Shown in pieces: positions 1 to 6,853 of a stretch of DNA of 13,258 nucleotides. Location of the stretch: assembly GCA_946479225.1 (NCBI GenBank), contig CAMLFI010000029.1, positions 1-13,258 of the forward strand, written 5' to 3'. Under the pieces are notes generated by a model that was not told the DNA's origin, did not search any database, and saw nothing but the letters and a program-made list of their open reading frames with translations. The position numbers were made by a program, and so were the translations under genes. This stretch comes from an uncultured Mucilaginibacter sp. Lineage in GTDB: Bacteria > Bacteroidota > Bacteroidia > Sphingobacteriales > Sphingobacteriaceae. Position 1 is the stretch's first letter. Each line of letters begins with the position of its first letter.

Positions 1-1391
1 AGGTTGGCGGTCTGGGCGATGTGGTGGGCGCGCTGCCCAAATACCAGGTGCAGGCGGGGTTAGATGCCGCCGTTGTACTGCCTTATTACGACCGCAAATT
101 TGTGCGCGAACATACTTTTGATGTGGTTTTTCAGAGCGCTACGCTGTTGGGTAGTCGCAGGCTATATTTTGAGATACTGAAGGAGCGGGATAATGTATTG
201 GGCTTCGAGCTTTACCTGGTAAAGATCCCCGGGTTGATAGACCGCGAGAATGTATATTGCTACCCCGACGAAACGGAACAGTTCATCGCCTACCAAATAG
301 CTTTTTTAGATTGGCTGAATTATTCGCAGCAAAGTCCGGATATTATTCATTGTCATGACCACCATTCGGGCCTGGTGCCTTTCCTGTTAAAATATTCTAA
401 ACTATATACCCGTTTGGCTAAAACGCCTACGGTGTTTACCATCCATAACGGGCAATATCATGGCGCTTTTGGTTGGGATAAGTTGTCTTACCTGCCAGAG
501 ATAGACCTGAGTAAAACCGGTCTGCTTGACTGGAGCGGCGGTATTAACCCGCTGGCTTCGGCGGTACGTTGCTGCTCAAAATATACCACCGTTTCGCCAA
601 GTTATCTGGAAGAACTGCTGGTTAGCTCTAACGGACTGGAATACCTTTTCTTTATGGAGCGGGCCAGGGGCGTGGGCATAGTAAACGGTATTGATACCCA
701 GGTTTGGGATCCGCAGACAGACCCGATGATTGCTTCGGGCTATAACGCGGTTAAAGTAGCGGCGGGGAAATTGGCTAATAAAACGGCGCTATGCGCGCGG
801 TTTAATTTATCAGTAGAAAAGCCGCTGATCTCATTTATCGGCAGGTTAGTTTACGAGAAAGGCGCAGATGTAATGGCCCAGGCCATTGCTGATAGTCTGG
901 AAACACTTAGCGGAAAAGTAAACTTTGTACTATTAGGTACAGGCGAGCCCGAAGTGGAAGTGCAATTGCAGGAGCTGAAAGAGAAATTCCCGAATGACTG
1001 TAATGTCTTCATCGGCTACAATGAAGAGCTGGCGCATTTGGTTTACGCGGGGTCAGACTTTTTGCTGATGCCATCGCGCGTGGAGCCTTGCGGACTGAAT
1101 CAGCTTTATGCCATCAGGTACGGCACGGTACCCATGGTACGCAGCACCGGGGGTTTGAAAGATACCGTTATTGATTTCGGCGATGAAGGCGGTTACGGCA
1201 TTCGTTATGATGAAACCAGCGTGCCCGATATTGAATATGCCATAAACCGGGCGCTGGTACTCTATAAAAACAACAAACATTTACAACAATTGCGTAAACG
1301 GATGATGGGTCTTAATTTTTCGTGGGACGTATCAGCCAAGCAATATATTGATCTTTATAAAACTCTAATTCCAACAACAACAACTCCATAA
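1..1391 (+). CDS. glgA: Glycogen synthase (ADP-glucose type, GT5), 5' end cut by the window
   Basis: This gene transfers glucose from ADP-glucose to the non-reducing end of a growing alpha-1,4-glucan in the cytoplasm. The reading frame is open from base 3, so the gene starts upstream of the window; the GTG at position 21 is internal. The first visible residues, VGGLGDVVGALPKY, form the N-terminal ADP-glucose-binding loop of GT5 enzymes (KxGGLxDV), and the two leading bases fit the 3' part of its lysine codon. The C-terminal Rossmann half carries SFIGRLVYEKG and, near fragment residue 361, the signature SRVEPCGLNQLYAIRYGT followed by STGGLKDTV, which includes the conserved glutamate and the nucleotide-sugar loop. 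About 463 residues are visible against about 477 for the E. coli enzyme, so only a short N-terminal piece is missing. Six bases separate its TAA from the glgC start, so the two genes are probably co-transcribed. The family call is firm. Confidence 0.96.
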   Translation, partial: VGGLGDVVGALPKYQVQAGLDAAVVLPYYDRKFVREHTFDVVFQSATLLGSRRLYFEILKERDNVLGFELYLVKIPGLIDRENVYCYPDETEQFIAYQIAFLDWLNYSQQSPDIIHCHDHHSGLVPFLLKYSKLYTRLAKTPTVFTIHNGQYHGAFGWDKLSYLPEIDLSKTGLLDWSGGINPLASAVRCCSKYTTVSPSYLEELLVSSNGLEYLFFMERARGVGIVNGIDTQVWDPQTDPMIASGYNAVKVAAGKLANKTALCARFNLSVEKPLISFIGRLVYEKGADVMAQAIADSLETLSGKVNFVLLGTGEPEVEVQLQELKEKFPNDCNVFIGYNEELAHLVYAGSDFLLMPSRVEPCGLNQLYAIRYGTVPMVRSTGGLKDTVIDFGDEGGYGIRYDETSVPDIEYAINRALVLYKNNKHLQQLRKRMMGLNFSWDVSAKQYIDLYKTLIPTTTTP

Positions 1392-1397
1392 ACTGTT

Positions 1398-2660
1398 ATG
1401 ACATCAAATGTAATTTGCATAGTGTTAGGCGGCGGGCAGGGCAGCCGGCTTTCTCCTCTAACGGCATCGCGCTCAAAACCCGCAGTGCCAATTGCCGGTA
1501 AGTACCGGTTGGTTGATATTCCTATATCTAACTGCCTGCACTCGGGCATAACGCGTATATACGTGTTAACGCAGTTTAACTCGGCATCGCTTAACAAGCA
1601 TATAAAAAACACTTACCATTTTAGCAGTTTCAGCGAGGCTTTTGTTGATATTTTGGCTGCCGAGCAAACGCCCATGAGCGGTGGCTGGTACCAGGGCACG
1701 GCTGATGCGGTAAGGCAGAGCTTGCACCATTTGGCCGTGCACGAGTTTGATCATGTGCTGATACTATCAGGCGACCAGTTGTACCAGATGGATTTTGAGG
1801 AAATGATAGCCAACCACATTAACAAGGGTGCGGAGATATCAATAGCCACCATACCGGTGCATGCTAATGATGTACCAGGCTTTGGTATCCTTAAAACAGA
1901 TGCAAACAGCTTTATTACAGACTTTGTTGAGAAACCAAAAAGCGGCTTTGATAAGCTGGTATCAGAGGTGAGCGATGAGATGAAGGATCAGGGTCGTGTA
2001 TATTTGGCTTCAATGGGCATCTACTTGTTTAATCGTAAGCTTTTGTATGATACTTTGCAAAGTAATGAGCATCCTGATTTTGGTAAAGAGATCATTCCGG
2101 CGGCTATCCATAAAAGTAAAGTGCTGAGCTATCAGTACGAGGGTTACTGGACAGATATTGGTACTATTCCGTCGTTCTTTGATGCCAATTTGGGCCTTAC
2201 TGATGACATACCACAGTTTAACCTTTTTGATAAGAACTACATATTTACCCGTGCGCGCATGCTACCGCCTTCAAAAATATCGGGCACGCATATGGAAAAA
2301 GTTATTATTGCCGATGGTTGCATAGTTAATGCCAGCCATATAAAACGCTCGGTTATTGGTATACGTACCCGTATAGGTTTTGATACCGATATTGAGAATT
2401 GCTATGTTATGGGTAGCGATAACTACCAAACGTTGGATCAGATTGATGAGTCGATAGCCGACGGCACCCCAATTATGGGCATTGGCGACAGGTGTAAAAT
2501 TAAGAACGCTATTATTGACAAGAATACCTATATAGGTAACGATGTATGCATTAATTGCGGCGAACCGCTTGCCGATGGCGATTATGGTACGCACACCGTT
2601 CAGGATGGTATTGTGGTGGTTAAAAAGCGGGCTGTTATACCACATGGCACTGTTATTTAG
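1398..2660 (+). CDS. glgC: Glucose-1-phosphate adenylyltransferase (ADP-glucose pyrophosphorylase)
   Basis: The enzyme makes ADP-glucose and pyrophosphate from ATP and glucose-1-phosphate, the committed step of bacterial glycogen synthesis and the supplier of substrate for the glycogen synthase just upstream. At 420 residues it has the family's normal length. The nucleotide loop GGGQGSR lies at residues 11-17, followed by RSKPAVP. AGK35 aligns with the E. coli GGK lysine used by the fructose-bisphosphate activator. QGTADAVRQ and SGDQLYQMD are in the catalytic core. FVEKP (K179) is the glucose-1-phosphate-binding lysine motif, and YWTDIGT follows. From about residue 295 the protein becomes a left-handed beta-helix (KRSVIGIRTRIG, NTYIGNDVCI) that normally supports tetramer formation and allostery. 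The ATG at 1398 fits the family N terminus exactly. The gene follows glgA by 6 bp and ends 19 bp before a strong hairpin terminator. Confidence 0.97.
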   Translation: MTSNVICIVLGGGQGSRLSPLTASRSKPAVPIAGKYRLVDIPISNCLHSGITRIYVLTQFNSASLNKHIKNTYHFSSFSEAFVDILAAEQTPMSGGWYQGTADAVRQSLHHLAVHEFDHVLILSGDQLYQMDFEEMIANHINKGAEISIATIPVHANDVPGFGILKTDANSFITDFVEKPKSGFDKLVSEVSDEMKDQGRVYLASMGIYLFNRKLLYDTLQSNEHPDFGKEIIPAAIHKSKVLSYQYEGYWTDIGTIPSFFDANLGLTDDIPQFNLFDKNYIFTRARMLPPSKISGTHMEKVIIADGCIVNASHIKRSVIGIRTRIGFDTDIENCYVMGSDNYQTLDQIDESIADGTPIMGIGDRCKIKNAIIDKNTYIGNDVCINCGEPLADGDYGTHTVQDGIVVVKKRAVIPHGTVI

Positions 2661-2679
2661 CCCAATAAAAAGCAATTAC

Positions 2680-2718
2680 ATAACAAAGGCGGCCCGAATT
2701 TCGGGCCGCCTTTGTTAT
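2680..2718. terminator. Strong bidirectional hairpin terminator after glgC
   Basis: A perfect 18-bp inverted repeat (2680-2697 with 2701-2718) closes over a 3-base ATT loop. The core is GC-rich (GGCGGCCCGA) and the outer part is A-rich on the left and T-rich on the right, so the transcript of either strand would form a GC hairpin ending in U-rich sequence. It lies 19 bp after the glgC stop and 35 bp beyond the stop of the convergent small membrane protein gene, so it can end transcription from both sides. Confidence 0.9.
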
Positions 2719-2753
2719 AAAGTTTTGGTAAAATATTTTCTTGCAGAATAAAA

Positions 2754-2975
2754 TTAGCGTCTGTTTTTTGCGCGAACGCGAAGCTTAACCATCTTTTTCT
2801 CGGTAAGTATTTGCATGCCGCCAATAGTCAGCAATGCCGCGAAAATGGGGTATAACATCATAAAAACGCGGTTTATTGCAGATGAATTAATCAATATCGC
2901 AGTAAAAATATGAAGTATCGCGGTAACTATTAATCCTATAGTTCCGATCACAAAAAAAGGATTCAGTGTTTTCAT
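2754..2975 (-). CDS. Small two-helix membrane protein of unknown function
   Basis: This 73-residue protein is not one I recognise by name. It has two hydrophobic stretches, about residues 7-30 (FFVIGTIGLIVTAILHIFTA) and 36-56 (RVFMMLYPIFAALLTIGGM), joined by a short polar turn (INSSAIN). A strongly basic tail follows (KKMVKLRVRAKNRR) and should face the cytoplasm by the positive-inside rule, giving a hairpin with both ends inside. The ATG at 2975 is a normal start. It converges on glgC, with a shared hairpin terminator beyond its stop, and is divergent from the secreted-protein gene at 3115. The amino-acid pattern supports a real gene rather than a chance reading frame; the function is unknown. 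Confidence 0.65.
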   Translation of the reverse strand: MKTLNPFFVIGTIGLIVTAILHIFTAILINSSAINRVFMMLYPIFAALLTIGGMQILTEKKMVKLRVRAKNRR

Positions 2976-3061
2976 AGACTAAGGGGTTTTGCTATTGGCA
3001 ATTTAACTAAAAATTATTAAAAAAACAACGCGCAACCCAATTTGTTAAAAATGTTAAATAA

Positions 3062-3094
3062 TTTGCTTTGTTTAGGCACAAGTATTTAAATTAG
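3062..3094 (+). promoter_or_regulatory. Possible Bacteroidota-type promoter of the NMPI secreted-protein gene
   Basis: TTTG at 3062-3065 is followed after 21 bases by TAAATTAG at 3087-3094, one mismatch from the Bacteroidota -7 consensus TAnnTTTG and within the usual 17-23 base spacing. The start codon follows 20 bases later, giving a short leader. The stretch is AT-rich, so a chance match is possible. Confidence 0.3.
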
Positions 3095-3114
3095 ATCAAC
3101 CAATTTCATACGTT

Positions 3115-3501
3115 ATGAAAAAGATCATCATCACATTAGTAGTGCTCGGTTTTGCCTTTAGTGTAAACGCACAACAGTTACCCATATTGCCTAAACAGCA
3201 GCCCTTAAAACAGTTTAGAATATTGCCTGACAGTTTAACGCGCAATAATTTTTCGTTTAAACAATTGGATAGCCTGCATAAAAAACCTCTAGTTACGGTT
3301 AATGTATTGGGCAATGCCAATATTGATAATATGCCGATAGCGCGTACGCAGGGAAACTCCAACATGCCGATAGTACAAACTGATAGAACCGCTTATAATA
3401 TGCCGATAGCGGGAATGAACCAGCCCAGGATTTACGTAATGAAGAAACCCGGCGAAACACCCGAGGTTCTGCCTGTAAATAATAACGACAGCAAAAAATA
3501 A
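3115..3501 (+). CDS. Small secreted protein with three NMPI motifs, function unknown
   Basis: The 128-residue product begins with a clear signal peptide (MKKIIITLVVLGFAFSVNAQ), with likely cleavage after A19, so it should reach the periplasm or outer surface. The mature part has no transmembrane segment and no cysteine. It is polar and proline-rich and carries the tetrapeptide NMPI three times, at residues 72-75, 83-86 and 95-98 (spacing 11 and 12), within DNMPIAR, SNMPIVQ and YNMPIAG. At DNA level the units share ATGCCGATAG, suggesting internal duplication. The tail is lysine-rich (NNNDSKK). I do not recognise a family and give no function. The gene lies divergent from the small membrane protein gene and ends only 2 bp from the stop of the convergent hydroxylase gene, leaving no room for a separate terminator. 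Confidence 0.75.
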   Translation: MKKIIITLVVLGFAFSVNAQQLPILPKQQPLKQFRILPDSLTRNNFSFKQLDSLHKKPLVTVNVLGNANIDNMPIARTQGNSNMPIVQTDRTAYNMPIAGMNQPRIYVMKKPGETPEVLPVNNNDSKK

Positions 3502-3503
3502 TA

Positions 3504-4373
3504 TTAAACCTGTTCGTTCATTAGCTTAACCTCTGAGCTCACCAGTACCGGTGATTTTTCGACATCAATGCCTGTGGTGTCAGGGTTGCTTTTTACGGCT
3601 GCGCGCTGGTCAACCACCTGTTCAAATACTTCCTCGTATTTAGGGTGATTGGTTTTCATCCAGCGATCCCACAAATTAAAATATAATCCGAAGTTATATT
3701 TAACATACCTGTGGTGCATATTATGGTGCGTAGCGCTGTTGTGCCAGTTGGCGGCTTTGTTGCGGGCAAAGCTCTTGGGGAAAAACTCATAACCCATGTG
3801 CCCCATTATATTCATGATCAAAGCGTAGCCCGAAAAAATGGTAAGCGCTATATAGTGGTAAGGCACAATAAAAACAATAACCGGCACTATACCCACCTCA
3901 ACCAAAGCCTCAACCGGGTGAAAAGCATATGCCGAAAACGGCGTAGGGTTTAACGACATGTGATGCACTACATGTACGCGTTTAAACAGCGGTTTCCAGT
4001 GCAGTAAACGGTGCGTCCAGTAAAAGTAGGCGTCATGGATCAATATCATCAGGAATACGCTGAATACAAAGTAACCCCAACCGTATTTATCAATAGGGCG
4101 ATATATAAGGGTAATATCCTCCGCGCTGGCCCACATCACCAGTACAATTACTACGCTAAAAATGATGGAGGTGGAAATGGAATATTTTATCTCGCGTACA
4201 ACATCCTTTTTAGATGGGAAACGCTGCTGGATCTTAAGGTAAAGCAACTTTGCTTTCTTCCAAACATAAAACACCATAAACAGCCCGCCGGCTATCAGCA
4301 TAAAATGCAGGGTAAGTAAAATTGGCGGTGCCAGGGCCACCCACCATTTGTATATCACGTTGAATATCTCCAT
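3504..4373 (-). CDS. Fatty acid hydroxylase / sterol desaturase family membrane protein
   Basis: This is a membrane di-iron oxygenase of the fatty acid hydroxylase superfamily (ERG3/ERG25-like fold), which hydroxylates or desaturates lipids in the plane of the membrane. The family's histidine boxes are all present: HRLLH (121-125, with H113 before it), HVVHH (134-138), H152 in FHPVE, and HHNMHH (216-221). Hydrophobic segments lie near residues 14-38, 65-82, 98-118 and 158-195. The frame stays open upstream to a TTG at 4394, but that codon overlaps a promoter -7 box, so I place the start at the ATG at 4373 (289 aa, MEIFNVIYKW). In this phylum the substrate may be a fatty acid, carotenoid or hopanoid; the sequence does not decide. 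It is separated from cdaA by 73 bp and has its own promoter signal. Confidence 0.9.
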   Translation of the reverse strand: MEIFNVIYKWWVALAPPILLTLHFMLIAGGLFMVFYVWKKAKLLYLKIQQRFPSKKDVVREIKYSISTSIIFSVVIVLVMWASAEDITLIYRPIDKYGWGYFVFSVFLMILIHDAYFYWTHRLLHWKPLFKRVHVVHHMSLNPTPFSAYAFHPVEALVEVGIVPVIVFIVPYHYIALTIFSGYALIMNIMGHMGYEFFPKSFARNKAANWHNSATHHNMHHRYVKYNFGLYFNLWDRWMKTNHPKYEEVFEQVVDQRAAVKSNPDTTGIDVEKSPVLVSSEVKLMNEQV

Positions 4374-4383
4374 GTAAACGTTG

Positions 4384-4391
4384 CAAAGGTA
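4384..4391 (-). promoter_or_regulatory. Bacteroidota -7 promoter box for the hydroxylase gene
   Basis: Read on the minus strand this is TACCTTTG, an exact match to TAnnTTTG, in the common context TTGTACCTTTGCAA. It lies 10 bp upstream of the ATG at 4373, so the transcript would have a very short leader. I see no TTG at the expected -33 position. The box decides the start: the alternative upstream TTG codon at 4394 overlaps it. Confidence 0.6.
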
Positions 4392-4446
4392 CAAAACGAT
4401 ACCCGTATTTTAATTAGCGATTAATTATTGTAATTATGACGATAGG

Positions 4447-5238
4447 TTAGAAATCTTTATTTAGCAGTTTTTCCAATTCCACAAAGCTGATGCTCATTTT
4501 TACCCGGCCCTGTTTGGCGTAGGATATTTCGCCCGTTTCTTCGGATACAATGATGGCCGTGGCCTCATTAGCTTCAGTAACGCCAATCCCCGCCCGGTGG
4601 CGCAAGCCAAACTGTGCGGGCAAGTCCTGCTTATCAGTAAGCGGCAATATGCAACTGGCCGATTTTATCTTGTTATCAGCAATTACCACCGCCCCATCAT
4701 GCAGGGGACTGTTTTTTTGGAAAATACTCTCTAAAAGTCGCTTGGATATTTTAGCTTCCATCAGTTCGCAGCTGTTTTGGTAAAACTGTTCATCATAATA
4801 CTTGGCAAAGACTATCAGCGCGCCTGTGCGGGTTTGTTTAAAGCTTTTGCAGGCATCAATAATGGGCTTTATGCGGGCGTAGTTGTTCTTTTCTGCTTCG
4901 GCTTTGCCAAAAAAGTATTGCCACCAGGCCTTGTTGCGCTGTAGTGAAGCATTTTTACCCGCCAACAGCAAAAAGCGTCGTATTTCCTGCTGAAAAACAA
5001 CTACAATTATTACTATACCGCCGCTGGTAAAGTATCCCAATATCCGCGACAGCAATTGCATGTGCAATTTCTCTACCACAAAGCCCAGGGCATATAATAT
5101 AAGCAGGCCTACCAATATATTAGCAGCTATGGTGCCTCTAATTAAGTTGTAAATGTGATAGATAATAAATGCTACCAGCAATACATCAACCACATCAATA
5201 AATGAGGGCATGAACGAGGAAAGATCGCGTAATTGCAT
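4447..5238 (-). CDS. cdaA: Diadenylate cyclase, CdaA (DacA/YbbP) type
   Basis: The enzyme condenses two ATP into the second messenger c-di-AMP, which in other bacteria controls potassium and osmotic balance and cell-wall homeostasis. The 263-residue protein has three predicted membrane helices in its first third (about residues 15-31, 37-54 and 66-83), then a cytoplasmic DAC domain from about 120. Both catalytic signatures are intact: HDGA (180-183, metal-binding aspartate) and RHRAGIG (213-219, ATP binding), with ATAIIVSEETGEIS following. Length and layout match CdaA rather than soluble DisA or CdaS. In Firmicutes the gene is usually followed by the regulator gene cdaR (YbbR domain); here the next gene is the hydroxylase with its own promoter, so cdaR is absent from this spot. 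It lies 48 bp after the globin gene and is probably the last gene of that operon. Confidence 0.94.
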   Translation of the reverse strand: MQLRDLSSFMPSFIDVVDVLLVAFIIYHIYNLIRGTIAANILVGLLILYALGFVVEKLHMQLLSRILGYFTSGGIVIIVVVFQQEIRRFLLLAGKNASLQRNKAWWQYFFGKAEAEKNNYARIKPIIDACKSFKQTRTGALIVFAKYYDEQFYQNSCELMEAKISKRLLESIFQKNSPLHDGAVVIADNKIKSASCILPLTDKQDLPAQFGLRHRAGIGVTEANEATAIIVSEETGEISYAKQGRVKMSISFVELEKLLNKDF

Positions 5239-5286
5239 TTTACTAAGTTAACACTTTAAACTTAAAACGTTTTGAGCGGGCGGCAT

Positions 5287-5769
5287 TTAGCCCAGGTAAG
5301 GTCCACCCGGAACGCCCCAGCCCCATTTCGGCATCGGGATATCGGGTGGGCTATCAATTTCGTCGGTGTTTGAATTGATCACCGCAATGCGTGTTCCCCA
5401 TTCCAAATAGGCCACAAATGCTGAGCGGAATTCAGGATCGTCAGGCAGCTCCAATTCATCAGCTGTTTGCAGCAATAGCTCTACCCAGCGTTTGCGGTGC
5501 TGCTCGTTTAAATGCTTTGATAGGTGCTTCTGGATCATTTTAAAATGACTGCCGCCTTCCGCGCTGTACAACTTCGGGCCGCCTAAAACTTCAGCCACAA
5601 ATTGGGCTACATGCAGGCGATGTTCAGGCGACATGTGTTTGAATACAGGTTCCAATATCTCATCGGCCAATACCTTGTCGTAAAATTGAGCAAAAAGCTT
5701 TTCGAATGCCGGCATACCTCCGGCCCATTCAAATAAAGAAGGAATTTGTAGTGCGTTAGTGTTTTCCAT
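5287..5769 (-). CDS. Group II truncated hemoglobin-like globin
   Basis: A heme protein of the truncated 2-over-2 globin family (Bac_globin), 160 residues, soluble and without a signal peptide. Globins of this group bind oxygen, nitric oxide or related ligands and are linked to NO detoxification or redox chemistry. FYDKV places the B10 tyrosine at Y30; GGPKLYS (63-69) is the typical E-F region. H82 in QKHLSKH is the likely proximal heme ligand, because its 13-residue distance to W95 (RKRW) matches the proximal His to G8 Trp spacing of mycobacterial HbO. The C terminus carries a tail beyond the globin fold, PPDIPMPKWGWGVPGGPY, which I recall from a subset of bacterial globins; its role is unknown. 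The gene follows terC by 37 bp and precedes cdaA by 48 bp with no clear promoter between, so it is probably operonic. Confidence 0.88.
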   Translation of the reverse strand: MENTNALQIPSLFEWAGGMPAFEKLFAQFYDKVLADEILEPVFKHMSPEHRLHVAQFVAEVLGGPKLYSAEGGSHFKMIQKHLSKHLNEQHRKRWVELLLQTADELELPDDPEFRSAFVAYLEWGTRIAVINSNTDEIDSPPDIPMPKWGWGVPGGPYLG

Positions 5770-5806
5770 AAGGCTAAATGTTACTGTAAATTTAGCAGAA
5801 TAAAGT

Positions 5807-6853
5807 TTATACCAGTTTCTTTTTAGGGAAAAGCAGCGATGCCACCACGCTAATGCCCAAAATAGAAAGTATAATAAGCAGCGAATTTGCTGTTGTTAAA
5901 CCAATCTGCTCGGCATAATGCGAGGCAAGCATTTTCAAACCAATAAAGGCCAATAGCGCAGCCAGGCCCACCTTTAAATAATGGAACTTCTCGATAATGT
6001 TCACCAATAAAAAGAACATGGAGCGCAGGCCAAGTATGGCGAATATATTAGAGAAGAATACGATATAAGGATCTTTGGTGATAGAGAAGATAGCAGGGAT
6101 AGAATCTACAGCGAAAATAAGGTCGGTGGTTTCAATGATCAATAGCACCAGGAACAGCGGCGTGATCATTTTTTTGCCATCTATCTTTACAAAAAATTTA
6201 TTGCTTTCAAAGTGTGGATGCACAGCAAAGAACCGGGCAGCAAATTTAACCACCGGGTGATTTTCCGGATCGATCTTCTCTTCTTTATTCCGGTTAACAA
6301 ACATACTGATGCCGGTATAAACCAGGAAAGCCCCAAAAACATACAAGATCCAATGGAAACGTTCAATAAGCGCAGCGCCCAGAAATATGAACATAAAACG
6401 CATCACAATAGCGCCAATAATCCCCCATAATAAAACCGTATGATAATTTTTTGGTGCTACGCCGAAAGCGGTGAAAATAAGCACCATCACGAAGATATTA
6501 TCTACCGATAACGCGTACTCCACTACATAGCCGGTTAAAAACTCCAGGCCAAGTGTTTTACGGTAGGCCTGCAAACTGGTAATTAAATTATGATTATCAA
6601 TTGCAAGGCGATGAAAATTCTTTTGATTAACCTCCCGCAGTTTGGCCAGCGTATTAACATCATGCAAATGATGGCCGAAGTTTAGTATCAGCAGGTAAAA
6701 AGCCAGGGCCAGCGTTACCCACACGGCGCTCATAATGCCGGCTTGTTTAAGGCTTACCGGTTTGCTGGCTTTACCAAACAGGCCAAGGTCAATAGCCATC
6801 ATCAGGCCGATGAACATTATAAAACCGGCAATAAAAAGAAATTCTGTAGACAT
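5807..6853 (-). CDS. TerC/Alx family membrane protein, probable manganese exporter
   Basis: An integral membrane protein of 348 residues with about nine hydrophobic segments. The TerC hallmark motifs are present twice in related form: EYALSVDNIFV (112-122) and ETTDLIFAVDSIPA (241-254), whose acidic residues E112, D118, E241, D244 and D250 are the expected metal-coordinating positions. SNIFAILGLRSMFFLL (268-283) is also typical. Characterised homologues (Alx, MeeF, MeeY) export Mn2+, some loading exoenzymes with metal; that function is inferred here. A polar loop of about 40 residues (roughly 60-100), beginning with HHLHD, is longer than in the short TerC proteins. The ATG at 6853 overlaps the stop codon of the polyprenyl synthase gene by one base (TAATG on the coding strand), implying translational coupling. 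No tellurite resistance genes are nearby. Confidence 0.92.
   Translation of the reverse strand: MSTEFLFIAGFIMFIGLMMAIDLGLFGKASKPVSLKQAGIMSAVWVTLALAFYLLILNFGHHLHDVNTLAKLREVNQKNFHRLAIDNHNLITSLQAYRKTLGLEFLTGYVVEYALSVDNIFVMVLIFTAFGVAPKNYHTVLLWGIIGAIVMRFMFIFLGAALIERFHWILYVFGAFLVYTGISMFVNRNKEEKIDPENHPVVKFAARFFAVHPHFESNKFFVKIDGKKMITPLFLVLLIIETTDLIFAVDSIPAIFSITKDPYIVFFSNIFAILGLRSMFFLLVNIIEKFHYLKVGLAALLAFIGLKMLASHYAEQIGLTTANSLLIILSILGISVVASLLFPKKKLV

Noticed and set aside
2271..2675. A 134-residue antisense frame over the 3' half of glgC
   Set aside because: It lies wholly opposite a certain gene, has no recognisable domain and runs through half of a terminator stem; it is a shadow of glgC codon use.
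3711..4319. Two plus-strand frames opposite the hydroxylase gene
   Set aside because: They are antisense to conserved histidine-box coding sequence and read as low-complexity, basic translations without family features.
5807..6853. Tellurite resistance operon
   Set aside because: Only a TerC-family protein is present; the TerD/TerE-type partners are absent, so metal export is the better reading.
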